Shown here: one piece after another, positions 1 through 6,811 of the stretch
Position numbering within the stretch: position 1 is the first letter of the stretch
How the letters are laid out: each line of letters starts with the position of its first letter
DNA from: HyVt-560 sp964577195
Lineage (GTDB): Bacteria > Pseudomonadota > Gammaproteobacteria > UWMA-0217
Assembly: GCA_964577195.1 (NCBI GenBank)
Contig: CAZNYF010000121.1
Location: 1 to 8,823, forward strand
DNA: 8,823 nucleotides
Direction of reading: 5' to 3'
Program-made: the position numbers and the translations under genes
The notes under the pieces: model-generated
Database searches by the model: none
Seen by the model: only the letters and a program-made list of their open reading frames with translations
Told to the model about the DNA's origin: nothing

Positions 1-138
1 CCTCCCGTGTAGGAATGAGTCGAAGGCGGACTCAAAACCGCCCTAGAGCGTCCGTCGGCCATATAAGGCGGACGCACGGAGTAGCTGGGTTTTGAGAGAG
101 TCCCGAGTATGGTCGAGGGACGACGTTCGATTACCCTC
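1..138. other. GC-rich structured stretch, no gene assigned
   Basis: No convincing reading frame is seen here, but the stretch folds readily. GCGTCCG (48-54) pairs perfectly with CGGACGC (69-75). Around it, GGACTCAAAACC (28-39) pairs with 88-103 as 12 bp broken by a 4-base bulge. The left arm can instead close locally as GGCGG (25-29) with CCGCC (38-42) around an 8-base loop, so the two folds exclude each other. A third hairpin is GAGGG (115-119) with CCCTC (134-138). The local hairpin, preceded by GTGTAGGAATG, resembles the D and anticodon arms of a tRNA-Leu(CAA), but no matching acceptor stem or canonical T arm is visible. It could be the end of a structured RNA, a decayed tRNA, or simply a GC-rich spacer. 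Confidence 0.35.
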
Positions 139-147
139 CCTCATTGC

Positions 148-236
148 AATCTTAATCAAACCCATGAGCGGAGTTTATGTGCCTAGGAAGATAAAACGGG
201 AGCAAGAAGAAAACTTTTTGCCCTCACCGCCAATTT
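148..236. repeat. 89-bp direct repeat, copy 1
   Basis: This stretch recurs at 8644-8732 in the same orientation and with no gaps. I count 5 mismatches in 89 bases (positions 155, 161, 209, 217 and 221). It contains an ATG (164) followed by an open frame starting MSGVYVPRKIKREQE in both copies. However, the substitutions are not biased to silent sites, and the frame ends differently in each copy, so a dispersed non-coding repeat is more likely than a gene. Both copies lie between genes, ahead of a plus-strand gene. Confidence 0.85.
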
Positions 237-453
237 TCACTTTTGTCCGAAACGGCAGAATGTGGAGTATCGCGAAGCGACACAGAGTGCCAAGAATGCG
301 CTACGCGTCTCCTTCCGCCTCCACCTCGTTCCGGCGGCACGCCCTCCAGAAAAATTGCAGTATTCCTTTTTCTTTTTTGGCGGGGGATGTTTTTTGGGAT
401 ATGGAAAAGGATTTTTCTAGAGGTGTTTTCATAGATTGTATTGTACGGCACCA
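237..453. other. Intergenic stretch after repeat copy 1
   Basis: No gene is supported. The first part (about 237-350) is GC-rich, with short palindromes such as CCGCC...GGCGG around 316-335. The second part (about 350-430) is T-rich with runs of T and G. The frames open across it give low-complexity, Arg/Ser/Pro-rich translations typical of chance frames. The GC-rich part may be a longer body of the repeat that copy 2 lacks: TGGAGTAT occurs shortly after the repeat in both places. Confidence 0.4.
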
Positions 454-483
454 TTGCCTAAAATGACAACAGGGCAGTATACT
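454..483 (+). promoter_or_regulatory. Putative promoter of the XRE-proS unit
   Basis: TTGCCT (454-459) and TATACT (478-483) form a sigma70-like -35/-10 pair with an 18-base spacer, just upstream of the repressor gene. The -10 box lies inside a perfect palindrome (475-492), which suggests control by repression. Confidence 0.5.
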
Positions 484-492
484 ACAATACTG
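475..492. promoter_or_regulatory. Palindromic operator, likely XRE autoregulation
   Basis: CAGTAT-6-ATACTG is a perfect inverted repeat with 6-bp arms. It covers the -10 box and ends 11 bases before the XRE start codon. Small Cro/CI-type repressors commonly bind such sites at their own promoter, so negative autoregulation, which would also affect proS, is inferred. Confidence 0.5.
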
Positions 493-503
493 TTGAAAAC
501 AAC

Positions 504-704
504 ATGAACGAAATTTCGAAGAAATTTGGAGAAAATTTGAAAAAGATACGGACACAAAAGCAAGTGTCGCAGGGCGATGTTTGTCGCGCGCTTGGAGTCG
601 ACCAGGCATTCATCAGCAATCTTGAATCTAGAAAGCGAAACCCTACCCTTTCGACCATCAAGCGCATCGTCGATGCTCTTGGTGTGACGGCAAAAAACTT
701 GTAG
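504..704 (+). CDS. XRE/Cro-CI family helix-turn-helix regulator
   Basis: This is a 66-residue DNA-binding protein that consists almost wholly of one HTH_3 (XRE) domain. The family pattern is clear: LKKIRTQKQVSQGDVCRALG gives the first two helices, VDQAFISNLESRKRNPT gives the recognition helix and the turn after it, and LSTIKRIVDALGV gives the closing helices. No extra domain is present, so it probably acts as a dimer like Cro or other small repressors. The start ATG has no strong Shine-Dalgarno. A perfect palindrome overlaps the -10 box just upstream and is the likely autoregulatory operator. The proS gene starts 25 bases after the stop codon, so the two are probably cotranscribed. An antitoxin role is possible for this fold, but no toxin-like partner is adjacent. 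Confidence 0.9.
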   Translation: MNEISKKFGENLKKIRTQKQVSQGDVCRALGVDQAFISNLESRKRNPTLSTIKRIVDALGVTAKNL

Positions 705-729
705 AATAATTGAGCAAGAATTTATATAT

Positions 730-2181
730 ATGCCAAATATTGAAAACAACAAAGCTATTAAAAAGAAAATAACATCTCGTGGCGAGGATTATTCAAAGTG
801 GTATTTGGATATTGTTGCGACCGCAGAGCTTGCAGAGAATGGGCCAGTGCGCGGTACGATGATTATCAAGCCGTATGGATATGCACTCTGGGAGAGAATT
901 CAACACATTCTTAATGCTCGTTTCAAAGAAACCGGCGTCAAAAACGCATACTTCCCAATGTTTATTCCTGAGAAATTTCTCAAGCGTGAAAAAGATCATG
1001 TGGAGGGGTTTGCACCGAAAGTTGCGGTAGTCACGCATGCTGGCGGAGAAAAGCTTAAAGAACCCTTGATTGTGCGTCCAACATCGGAAACTATTATGTA
1101 CGATGCATTTTCTCGATGGATACAATCGTATCGTGATCTACCACTCCTTATCAACCAATGGGCAAACGTCGTGCGCTGGGAAATGCGTCCGCGTCTTTTC
1201 TTGCGCACCACTGAATTTTTGTGGCAAGAAGGACATACCGTTCACGAAACAATGGAAGAGGCAGATACGCGAGCAAAAGACATGCTCAAAATCTATCAAG
1301 ACTTTACTGAAAACATCATGGCTATTCCTGTCATTGTCGGTACAAAGTCAGAATCAGAGAAGTTTGCCGGGGCGCACAAAACATACACTATTGAAGCAAT
1401 GATGCAGGATGGCAAGGCACTTCAATTTGCCACCTCGCACAATCTTGGTACTAACTTCGCCAAGGCCTTTGATCTGTCGTTTCTCGGTAGAGATGGAAAA
1501 CAACATTATGGAGCACAGACCAGCTGGGGACTTTCCACGCGCACCATCGGTGGTCTCATCATGGTACACGGCGATGATAAAGGATTAATCTTACCACCAT
1601 GTATGGCACCGATTCAGGTGATTATCACCACTATCGGACATGGAAATGATAAGCATACCGTTCTGCAAAAAGCGAATGAAATCAGCGACATACTCAAACA
1701 TGCCAATATACGCGCTGAAATAGATGCGCGCGAATTGCGCCCGGGCGAGAAATTCTATGAGTGGGAAAAGAAAGGTGTACCGCTACGCATTGAACTTGGC
1801 CCTAAAGATATTGCTAGCAATCAAGCAATTCTTGTGCGTCGGGATAATGGGGAAAAACGCACGGTCGCGATAAGTACTCTTTCAACGGATGCTACTAGAC
1901 TTCTTGAGGAAATTCAAAAATCTCTCTTTGAACGTGCGCTTCAAAACAGAATCTCCCGTACCAAGATTATTGATTCATGGGAAGAATTCACCGAAGCAAT
2001 CAATGCTGGAAATTTTGTGCTTGCTCACTGGTGCGGTGATGCGGATGTCGAAAAGCAAATCAAAGAAGAGACGAGCGCAACCATTCGCTGTATTCCTTTT
2101 GACCAGATACAAGAAGTGGGAATTTGTATTAAAAGCGGTAAGCCATCATCTGGTCGAGTGGTGTTTGCTAAGGCGTACTAG
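730..2181 (+). CDS. proS: Prolyl-tRNA synthetase, archaeal/eukaryotic type
   Basis: This cytoplasmic enzyme charges tRNA-Pro with proline using ATP. At 483 residues it has the length of the archaeal/eukaryotic-type ProRS without the bacterial INS editing domain. The class II core shows the RPTSE segment (116-120), motif 2 around RWE (149-151) with RTTEFLWQEGHT (159-170), and motif 3 as TRTIGGLIMVHGDDKG (270-285). The HGTP anticodon-binding domain spans about 293-400. The C-terminal domain (about 410-483) ends in the typical Tyr. Its zinc site is degenerate: C435 and C466 remain, but the partners expected in the C-x4-C and C-x2-C pairs are V440 and S469. The gene follows a repressor by 25 bases, unusual company for a housekeeping gene. 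The ATG has no clear Shine-Dalgarno. Confidence 0.97.
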   Translation: MPNIENNKAIKKKITSRGEDYSKWYLDIVATAELAENGPVRGTMIIKPYGYALWERIQHILNARFKETGVKNAYFPMFIPEKFLKREKDHVEGFAPKVAVVTHAGGEKLKEPLIVRPTSETIMYDAFSRWIQSYRDLPLLINQWANVVRWEMRPRLFLRTTEFLWQEGHTVHETMEEADTRAKDMLKIYQDFTENIMAIPVIVGTKSESEKFAGAHKTYTIEAMMQDGKALQFATSHNLGTNFAKAFDLSFLGRDGKQHYGAQTSWGLSTRTIGGLIMVHGDDKGLILPPCMAPIQVIITTIGHGNDKHTVLQKANEISDILKHANIRAEIDARELRPGEKFYEWEKKGVPLRIELGPKDIASNQAILVRRDNGEKRTVAISTLSTDATRLLEEIQKSLFERALQNRISRTKIIDSWEEFTEAINAGNFVLAHWCGDADVEKQIKEETSATIRCIPFDQIQEVGICIKSGKPSSGRVVFAKAY

Positions 2182-2220
2182 ATATGGATTTTGAGATTCT
2201 AATCCATTAGGAAATATCTA
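2179..2220 (+). other. Imperfect hairpin just after proS
   Basis: TGGATT (2185-2190) pairs with AATCCA (2201-2206). The stem continues as TAGATA (2179-2184) with TATCTA (2215-2220) after an 8-base bulge on the 3' side. There is no T run, so it is not a standard intrinsic terminator. It could stabilise the proS 3' end. It overlaps the possible original start (ATG at 2184) of the broken gene downstream. Confidence 0.35.
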
Positions 2221-2230
2221 CCCAAATAAT

Positions 2231-2596
2231 TTGCTTATTACTTCACTCGGAATTCTAACACTGTTTTACGACAGAATACTTGGAATCAAAGATAGTAATT
2301 TTCATCCGGACCAAATTATCTTCTCCAGAAGAAGCGAGTCTGTCGCTGACCCGCATATCCTTACTACACACGCCCATACAACACGCATCCCTGATATTTC
2401 AAGGGCGTTGCTAGAAAAAGAAAAAGTTGCTGTTGGCACAAGATTGACAGATTTTCATATGTCGGCAACAAAACGCGCATTACCTCATAGTGATTGTTTT
2501 ACTTATACAGAATATTTGCGTGAGAACAGAGAAGTGGCGTTTAAAATCCTTGAAGAGGTTATAAGGCTGAAGCCCAGCTGTGGTCTCGTAGGGTAG
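2231..2596 (+). CDS. N-terminal piece of a broken gene, function unclear
   Basis: This is a 121-residue open piece from a TTG codon; the frame is open upstream to about 2195 and reads sensibly (NPLGNIYPNNLL). An ATG at 2184 begins MDFEIL one frame away, so a lost base near 2200 may have cut off the true start. The last residues (after about 2566) look like out-of-frame reading: shifting by one base continues into AQLWSRRVDNQGKV and the next piece. Residues around PDQIIFSRRS and HILTTHAHT, followed by KVAVGT, are collinear with my recollection of the pattern in archaeal D-aminoacyl-tRNA deacylase (DtdA). The HHGP motif of that family is missing, so this is only a weak suggestion. It could be a pseudogene or a sequence with base-call errors. 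Confidence 0.5.
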   Translation: MLITSLGILTLFYDRILGIKDSNFHPDQIIFSRRSESVADPHILTTHAHTTRIPDISRALLEKEKVAVGTRLTDFHMSATKRALPHSDCFTYTEYLRENREVAFKILEEVIRLKPSCGLVG

Positions 2597-2616
2597 ATAA
2601 TCAGGGAAAGGTTACC

Positions 2617-2991
2617 TTGTGTGAAGTGAAAGATTGGCAAGACTGTCTTCGTAAGGAAATATTTGGTGTTACTAGCGATGAGCACGGTCTCATTATCCCC
2701 AATCCAATCAACATTCTATTTCATGGGGTAATAGATGTTATGAAAGCGGGTACAAGTGATATTTACCTTCTTTTTGAACCAGATATGTATCAGTATATTA
2801 CTGAATACAAAAATGATCTATCTGACGTATTTATTCATATAAAAAATAAACTGAAACTCAATCTTCCAGAAAAAGTTTGCTGCCATGTTGTCGGAAACAC
2901 GCTTCATAACTACGGCTCAGAGCCAGTAGTAATTTTTCAAGAAGGCAAAGTTGATGCAGTCAATCCGAACCACTCAGTTAATCTTAATTAG
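2617..2991 (+). CDS. C-terminal piece of the broken gene, function unclear
   Basis: This is a 124-residue open piece from a TTG codon. The same frame is open upstream to 2554 and gives plausible protein (WSRRVDNQGKVT), so the piece is best read as the continuation of the gene at 2231 after a one-base shift somewhere between about 2563 and 2590. Adding one base would give a single protein of roughly 255 residues. A weak ribosome site (AAAGG, 2607-2611) could allow separate translation. No family was recognised. The sequence looks like a soluble alpha/beta domain (for example HGVIDVMKAGTSDIYLLFE) without membrane segments. It ends 40 bases before the promoter of the HisRS-like gene. Confidence 0.5.
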   Translation: MCEVKDWQDCLRKEIFGVTSDEHGLIIPNPINILFHGVIDVMKAGTSDIYLLFEPDMYQYITEYKNDLSDVFIHIKNKLKLNLPEKVCCHVVGNTLHNYGSEPVVIFQEGKVDAVNPNHSVNLN

Positions 2992-3031
2992 ACAGTTGTA
3001 ACTAGTTTCTAGTCTCGTCTGCACCCTGTAT

Positions 3032-3060
3032 TTGACAATTTAGTATAAATTGGGTTAAAT
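3032..3060 (+). promoter_or_regulatory. Sigma70-like promoter of the HisRS-like gene
   Basis: A consensus -35 TTGACA (3032-3037) is followed after exactly 17 bases by TTAAAT (3055-3060). This predicts transcription from about 3067 and a leader of about 60 bases before the ATG at 3128. It indicates that the gene has its own promoter rather than depending on proS. Confidence 0.65.
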
Positions 3061-3115
3061 GTGGGTGAGAATAAGATCTTTTACATACCAATGTAATTCT
3101 CGGAAAGTGCCGATT

Positions 3116-3120
3116 GGAGG
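3116..3120 (+). promoter_or_regulatory. Shine-Dalgarno fixing the start at 3128
   Basis: GGAGG sits 7 bases before the ATG at 3128. This favours that codon over the in-frame GTG/ATG-like starts nearer 3059, which overlap the -10 box and have no ribosome site. Confidence 0.7.
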
Positions 3121-3127
3121 GCAAATC

Positions 3128-4264
3128 ATGTCAGGCGATATCAACGAGATTCTCTCTGGGATTATCGACGACGAAGAATTCAGAGAAAGAATACTCAAAC
3201 TTCTTACCTACGATCTTTCACCATCTGAGCTTCAGACTTTGTTGCTCGATGTGTATAGGAAACGTGTTGAGGCTGTAACCCCATCAGAGCTTCTGAAGCA
3301 GCGACTAAGCAGTCGTTTTCTGAGACCCGCTGAGGTTGCGCAGCGCGAAGGAGTGAAGCTAGATTATTGGATTTATGAGTTGTTGCCGGATGAATTTGAT
3401 AGCATTGAGTTGTCACCGGTTGCAGTTCTGGGTGGTAATAGCGTTCTCGCGGGGCTCAATCAAAGCAGAGTTCTTTCAACCATCCGTCCAATGGAGGTAC
3501 TAAGCGATCCTACGGTGGCGATGGCGTTCGAGTGTGCTACCAGGCGTAGGGATATACTTAAGGGAGACCCCAAGAGTATGGAGTTGGTTCGGTTGTGCAC
3601 TAGCGCACGTAGCCTTAGGTTGCAGGTGTACGATGATGCGACCGGCTTTACGCCGCATTTCAGGACGTTCACTATGGCAACGGCAGGTCGTGCTAGGGGG
3701 CGACGGGGATTCGAGAATGTTGGCTTCGGTGAGCATCTCGACTTCTATCTCAGTCTCTTAGAGTTTATGAGGGAGAAGCGCTTCAGGGTCAACGACGTTG
3801 AAGTCAACATTTCTCATACTGGCATTATGTCCAATATAGCTGGTCAATTTGGTATAGATGTGCCTGAACTGAGCAGCGATCCAAAAGGCATATTCGCTCG
3901 TTATGGAGTGCGGTTGCCTGCCAAAGTAGAAAGCGTTAGCCAAATATCACCAATCTTGGTAGAGGCCTATAGCATTGCGGCGCCGATTCAAGACATCTCG
4001 GTGATAGAGTCAACAGTAATAGATAAGTTGAGGGTGAAACATCCAAGCGTTGACTTTCAGGTAAGGCTTGAGAGGGCAGACGGTGCCGGATATTATTCCA
4101 ATCTTTGCTTTGATATCACTGCCACAGACTCGGGCGGAACCCGTCTATACATCTGTGATGGCGGGATGACGGATTGGACAGAGCAGTTGCTTCAAAGCAG
4201 AAAGGAACGGTTGATAGTGAGTATGTTCGGGAGTGAATTTTTACTGAAATACTTCAGGCCGTAG
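3128..4264 (+). CDS. HisRS/HisZ-like class II synthetase paralogue
   Basis: This 378-residue protein has the architecture of the histidyl-tRNA synthetase catalytic core and of HisZ, but no HGTP anticodon-binding domain. A helical N-terminal part (about 1-90) precedes the core. Core landmarks are IRPMEVLSDPTVAMAF (119-134, where HisRS has LRPE-T), a motif-2-like segment 156-181 ending PHFRTF, the NISHTGI stretch (227-233, like the HisRS INH-GI strand) and RADGAGYYSNLCFD (316-329, in place of the HisRS signature LVRGLDYY). CDGGMTDW (343-350) replaces GGRYD. These changes make ordinary tRNA-His charging unlikely. A HisZ-like regulator, an amino-acid-activating ligase, or a binding protein are all possible. 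The gene has its own promoter and a strong GGAGG, converges on the deacetylase operon, and looks richer in G+C than its neighbours. Confidence 0.7.
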   Translation: MSGDINEILSGIIDDEEFRERILKLLTYDLSPSELQTLLLDVYRKRVEAVTPSELLKQRLSSRFLRPAEVAQREGVKLDYWIYELLPDEFDSIELSPVAVLGGNSVLAGLNQSRVLSTIRPMEVLSDPTVAMAFECATRRRDILKGDPKSMELVRLCTSARSLRLQVYDDATGFTPHFRTFTMATAGRARGRRGFENVGFGEHLDFYLSLLEFMREKRFRVNDVEVNISHTGIMSNIAGQFGIDVPELSSDPKGIFARYGVRLPAKVESVSQISPILVEAYSIAAPIQDISVIESTVIDKLRVKHPSVDFQVRLERADGAGYYSNLCFDITATDSGGTRLYICDGGMTDWTEQLLQSRKERLIVSMFGSEFLLKYFRP

Positions 4265-4277
4265 GCACAAGACGAGT

Positions 4278-4306
4278 AAAAACCCTGCGCACTGCGCAGG
4301 GTTTTT
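4278..4306. terminator. Bidirectional intrinsic terminator
   Basis: A perfect 13-bp stem (4278-4290 with 4294-4306) has a 3-base loop. The arms start with five A and end with five T, so it can stop transcription from both sides. It lies between the convergent HisRS-like gene (stop at 4264) and the deacetylase-CYTH gene (ends at 4329). Confidence 0.93.
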
Positions 4307-4328
4307 CTCAGCTTAAACACTCAAGCGC

Positions 4329-5573
4329 TCAAGATGGCATCCCGGTTATTGCTAGGTGTAAATTTTTATACCTTTTGTCTTCTGTAACATCCATTCCTAG
4401 CCATTTCGGAGCCATGAAATCTAATGCAACCTCTTTTGAGTCAAATTCCACCTCTGCTGTCACTAGTCCATCAAGTTCGTCATGATATACGTCCAGCTCA
4501 ATAGTTAATTTTTTGTAGGGTATTATGTATCTTGTTTTACGAATTCTCCTTTCCTTGGTTGACGGCCACAACTTTTCAAATTTTTCTTTTGTTATCTTCA
4601 CCTCCATTCCCTTACTGATGAGTCCACTCTTGTCTGCTGTCGAGTAGTAATATTTTCCACCCTTCTGTCTTATGCGTTCTTCATGATTATTCCTGTGCGA
4701 GATGTAGCCCTGTACAATTTGCACCGACTTATATTTTTCCAGGTCGGGTGGTGTGTTTTGAAGTCTGTATTTTTTCTCTATCTCGTAGAATTTTTCTGGT
4801 TTGAATGCGACCAAGACCAGGAACTCTGCGTCAAAAAAATCTGCAAAATCTTTTTTAGACAGGGATAGTGGAAACTCTTCTTTGCGAATTTGCGAAACGT
4901 GAGCGGCAAGTGCCCTCCTTTTTAGGTCTATCTGTTTACCACTCAGAGAGAAGCTGTATTCTATTTCACTACTGGATGATCCGAATTCTTCCGACCAGTA
5001 ATTCAGGTCAGGTATCTGTTTATCACTCATTTTATTATTAGCCGAGCGCAGCCAAGTCAATACCCTCTCGCGATTCAATGTAGCTTCGTATAATATCGGT
5101 ACAATGTTTTTATTTCTAGCTTGCAGTACCCGTCCTATCTTGTGTATCGATCTGTGATCAGGATGCCCGTACCCGCCATTTTTATCGTATGAGACCAAAA
5201 CAAATGGCTTATCGATATCGTTCTTTTCAAGGACAGAGAGTAGATACTTACTTACTCTTAAGGGGTCCTGTCCAGATAATTGCTGCACATCGTCTGAGAT
5301 ATATCTCCGATCGCAATAATCTAAATATAAAATCTTTTTAATCCCTATAATTTCTGTTGCCCTTTTTGACTCCTCTTGCCTATCCTTAGTGGCTGCTTCC
5401 GTGTCGACTATCGCTGCTGCTCCGAATACAACTATGCACTGTCTACCAATTTTAGATAACTCGTTTAGAAGCCCGGCGGTCAAGAATGCTTCGTCATCGG
5501 GGTGTGCGTGTAGAAATACCACTGGGTAGTGAGGTGGAAACGCGTGTTTTATCCATTCATTTGATGGTTTCAT
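4329..5573 (-). CDS. PIG-L/LmbE deacetylase fused to a CYTH domain
   Basis: This is a two-domain cytoplasmic protein of 414 residues. Residues about 15-255 form a PIG-L/LmbE metal-dependent deacetylase: HPDDE (24-28) and GHPDH (136-140) supply the usual zinc ligands and base, and ALAAHVSQI (221-229) is the typical late helix. The family removes the acetyl group from GlcNAc-type sugars (MshB, BshB, PIG-L). Residues about 262-408 form a complete CYTH triphosphate-tunnel domain: EIEKK (264-268) matches ExExK, QGYI (288-291) and ERIR (299-302) follow, and the C-terminal part TIELDVYHDELDGL plus TAEVEF and WLGMDVTEDKRYKN is textbook. CYTH enzymes act on triphosphate compounds with divalent metal. 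The start overlaps the end of the glycosyltransferase gene by 17 bases, suggesting coupled translation. The substrate is unknown. Confidence 0.9.
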   Translation of the reverse strand: MKPSNEWIKHAFPPHYPVVFLHAHPDDEAFLTAGLLNELSKIGRQCIVVFGAAAIVDTEAATKDRQEESKRATEIIGIKKILYLDYCDRRYISDDVQQLSGQDPLRVSKYLLSVLEKNDIDKPFVLVSYDKNGGYGHPDHRSIHKIGRVLQARNKNIVPILYEATLNRERVLTWLRSANNKMSDKQIPDLNYWSEEFGSSSSEIEYSFSLSGKQIDLKRRALAAHVSQIRKEEFPLSLSKKDFADFFDAEFLVLVAFKPEKFYEIEKKYRLQNTPPDLEKYKSVQIVQGYISHRNNHEERIRQKGGKYYYSTADKSGLISKGMEVKITKEKFEKLWPSTKERRIRKTRYIIPYKKLTIELDVYHDELDGLVTAEVEFDSKEVALDFMAPKWLGMDVTEDKRYKNLHLAITGMPS

Positions 5574-6762
5574 ATGAAAGATATGCTTTTGCGTTTGCCA
5601 ACAGTCTAGTGTCTAGTTTAGCCATTGTCTCAGGCGTGTCGAATTGATCTATGAAATGCAGTACATTCTCGAACAAGCTCTTTCTGTGAGAAAGTGCGTC
5701 CGTGGCGGACCTCGCAAACGCCTCAAGGTCGAATATAGGAACCCTCGTCACCGCAGGCGCATCCTCATAATTTAGTTTTGTATAGGGTAATTCCCAAACT
5801 ATACACGGTAGGCCGGATGAGATTGCCTCATTGAGCACAGTCGCGTACGTGTCGTAGTGAGACGGATATAGGAAAACACTAGAGCTCGACAACATAGAAC
5901 GTTTGGTTTTATCGTCCGCCCATCCCAAAAATTTTATTTCAGCAAACGAATTATTTGCTCCAATCTCTAGGAGATTTCTAAGGGCCCTTTTGCTGTGTTC
6001 GTCTTCTGTTTTTCCCGCTAGCACTAATTTAACCTTTCTGCCTAAAATTGAGGATGCTCGTTTAAGTATTTCTGCTAAATATTCGACTCCTTTACCTTTT
6101 TCCATTCGCGCCATATAGGCGAAGTCGTATTCGGGATTGGGATTAAAAGAGGGAGGATTCGGCGGCGCGATCAGAAACTGTGGTTGAGTCCACACCTTAA
6201 GATTTCCGAAGTATTTATGAAAATAATACTCCACAGTCTTGTTGCTTGCTATGACTCCTACATTTTTTAGTACCTCTTCACATTCCTCATAGTGCTCAAG
6301 AATGTAGTGTTTGCGATATTCCTCAATGCCGGAGTTTGTATATTCCGTAATATCTTTAACGAAGTCTCCGCTTGGCTTAATTGGTGAGGCGAGGAATGGC
6401 ATTGCATGAAACACCGTTACAAAACTAGCTACTCCGTCGAGTTCATCACTTATCTCCCTAACTAAATCCCAGATTTCCGTGTCGAGTACTACCAGGTCTG
6501 GAGATTTTGCTTTAACCTGCCCCAGCACAAAGTTTGTTATGGAGTCCGCGTTGGTCACGCTCCATCCATCGTATTCTGCGGGGCAGTGAAGAAATTCAAT
6601 CTTACTGTATCTATCTTGCGTATGTTTATCGTCTGCTTTTTGCCCAAGGCAAACTATCGTTATTTCGTTTAGATCCATCATAAACTCAAGCTCGCATTTT
6701 AGCCTGGCCTGAGGGCTTCTATTCGCGGATATTGGAGAAGATGTGAGTATGAGTAGTCTCAT
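5557..6762 (-). CDS. GT4-family glycosyltransferase (GT-B fold)
   Basis: This is a 401-residue retaining-type glycosyltransferase of the GT4/glycosyl transferase group 1 family. The N-terminal Rossmann half begins MRLLILTSSP. The C-terminal donor-binding half starts near 213 with ARMEKGKGVEYL (218-229), followed by VKLVLAG (244-250), IKFLGWADD (276-284) and FLYPSHYDTYATVLNEAISS (297-316). The last carries the family's acceptor/donor-binding acidic residue region, followed by GLPCIV. No transmembrane segment or signal peptide is seen. The chosen ATG has AAAGGT just upstream; an in-frame start 13 codons earlier lacks such a site. The gene lies 49 bases after the AdoMet synthetase and overlaps the deacetylase gene, the same pairing as BshA-BshB or MshA-MshB. 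Donor and acceptor cannot be read from the sequence. Confidence 0.9.
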   Translation of the reverse strand: MRLLILTSSPISANRSPQARLKCELEFMMDLNEITIVCLGQKADDKHTQDRYSKIEFLHCPAEYDGWSVTNADSITNFVLGQVKAKSPDLVVLDTEIWDLVREISDELDGVASFVTVFHAMPFLASPIKPSGDFVKDITEYTNSGIEEYRKHYILEHYEECEEVLKNVGVIASNKTVEYYFHKYFGNLKVWTQPQFLIAPPNPPSFNPNPEYDFAYMARMEKGKGVEYLAEILKRASSILGRKVKLVLAGKTEDEHSKRALRNLLEIGANNSFAEIKFLGWADDKTKRSMLSSSSVFLYPSHYDTYATVLNEAISSGLPCIVWELPYTKLNYEDAPAVTRVPIFDLEAFARSATDALSHRKSLFENVLHFIDQFDTPETMAKLDTRLLANAKAYLSYETIK

Positions 6763-6811
6763 ATTTACCTTTACTAGATTGAGTCTAAAATCGAACACCA
6801 CTAATTCGATT

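Noticed and set aside
92..466. 124-codon open frame on the plus strand in the left leader
   Set aside because: It starts at a TTG inside the structured region and crosses the repeat. Its translation is low-complexity and Arg/Ser-rich, and copy 2 of the repeat keeps only the first part of the frame.
2530..2596. Programmed -1 frameshift in the broken gene
   Set aside because: GTTTAAA near 2539 is upstream of a TGA (2551) in the target frame, so a shift there would stop at once. No other slippery heptamer lies in the usable overlap.
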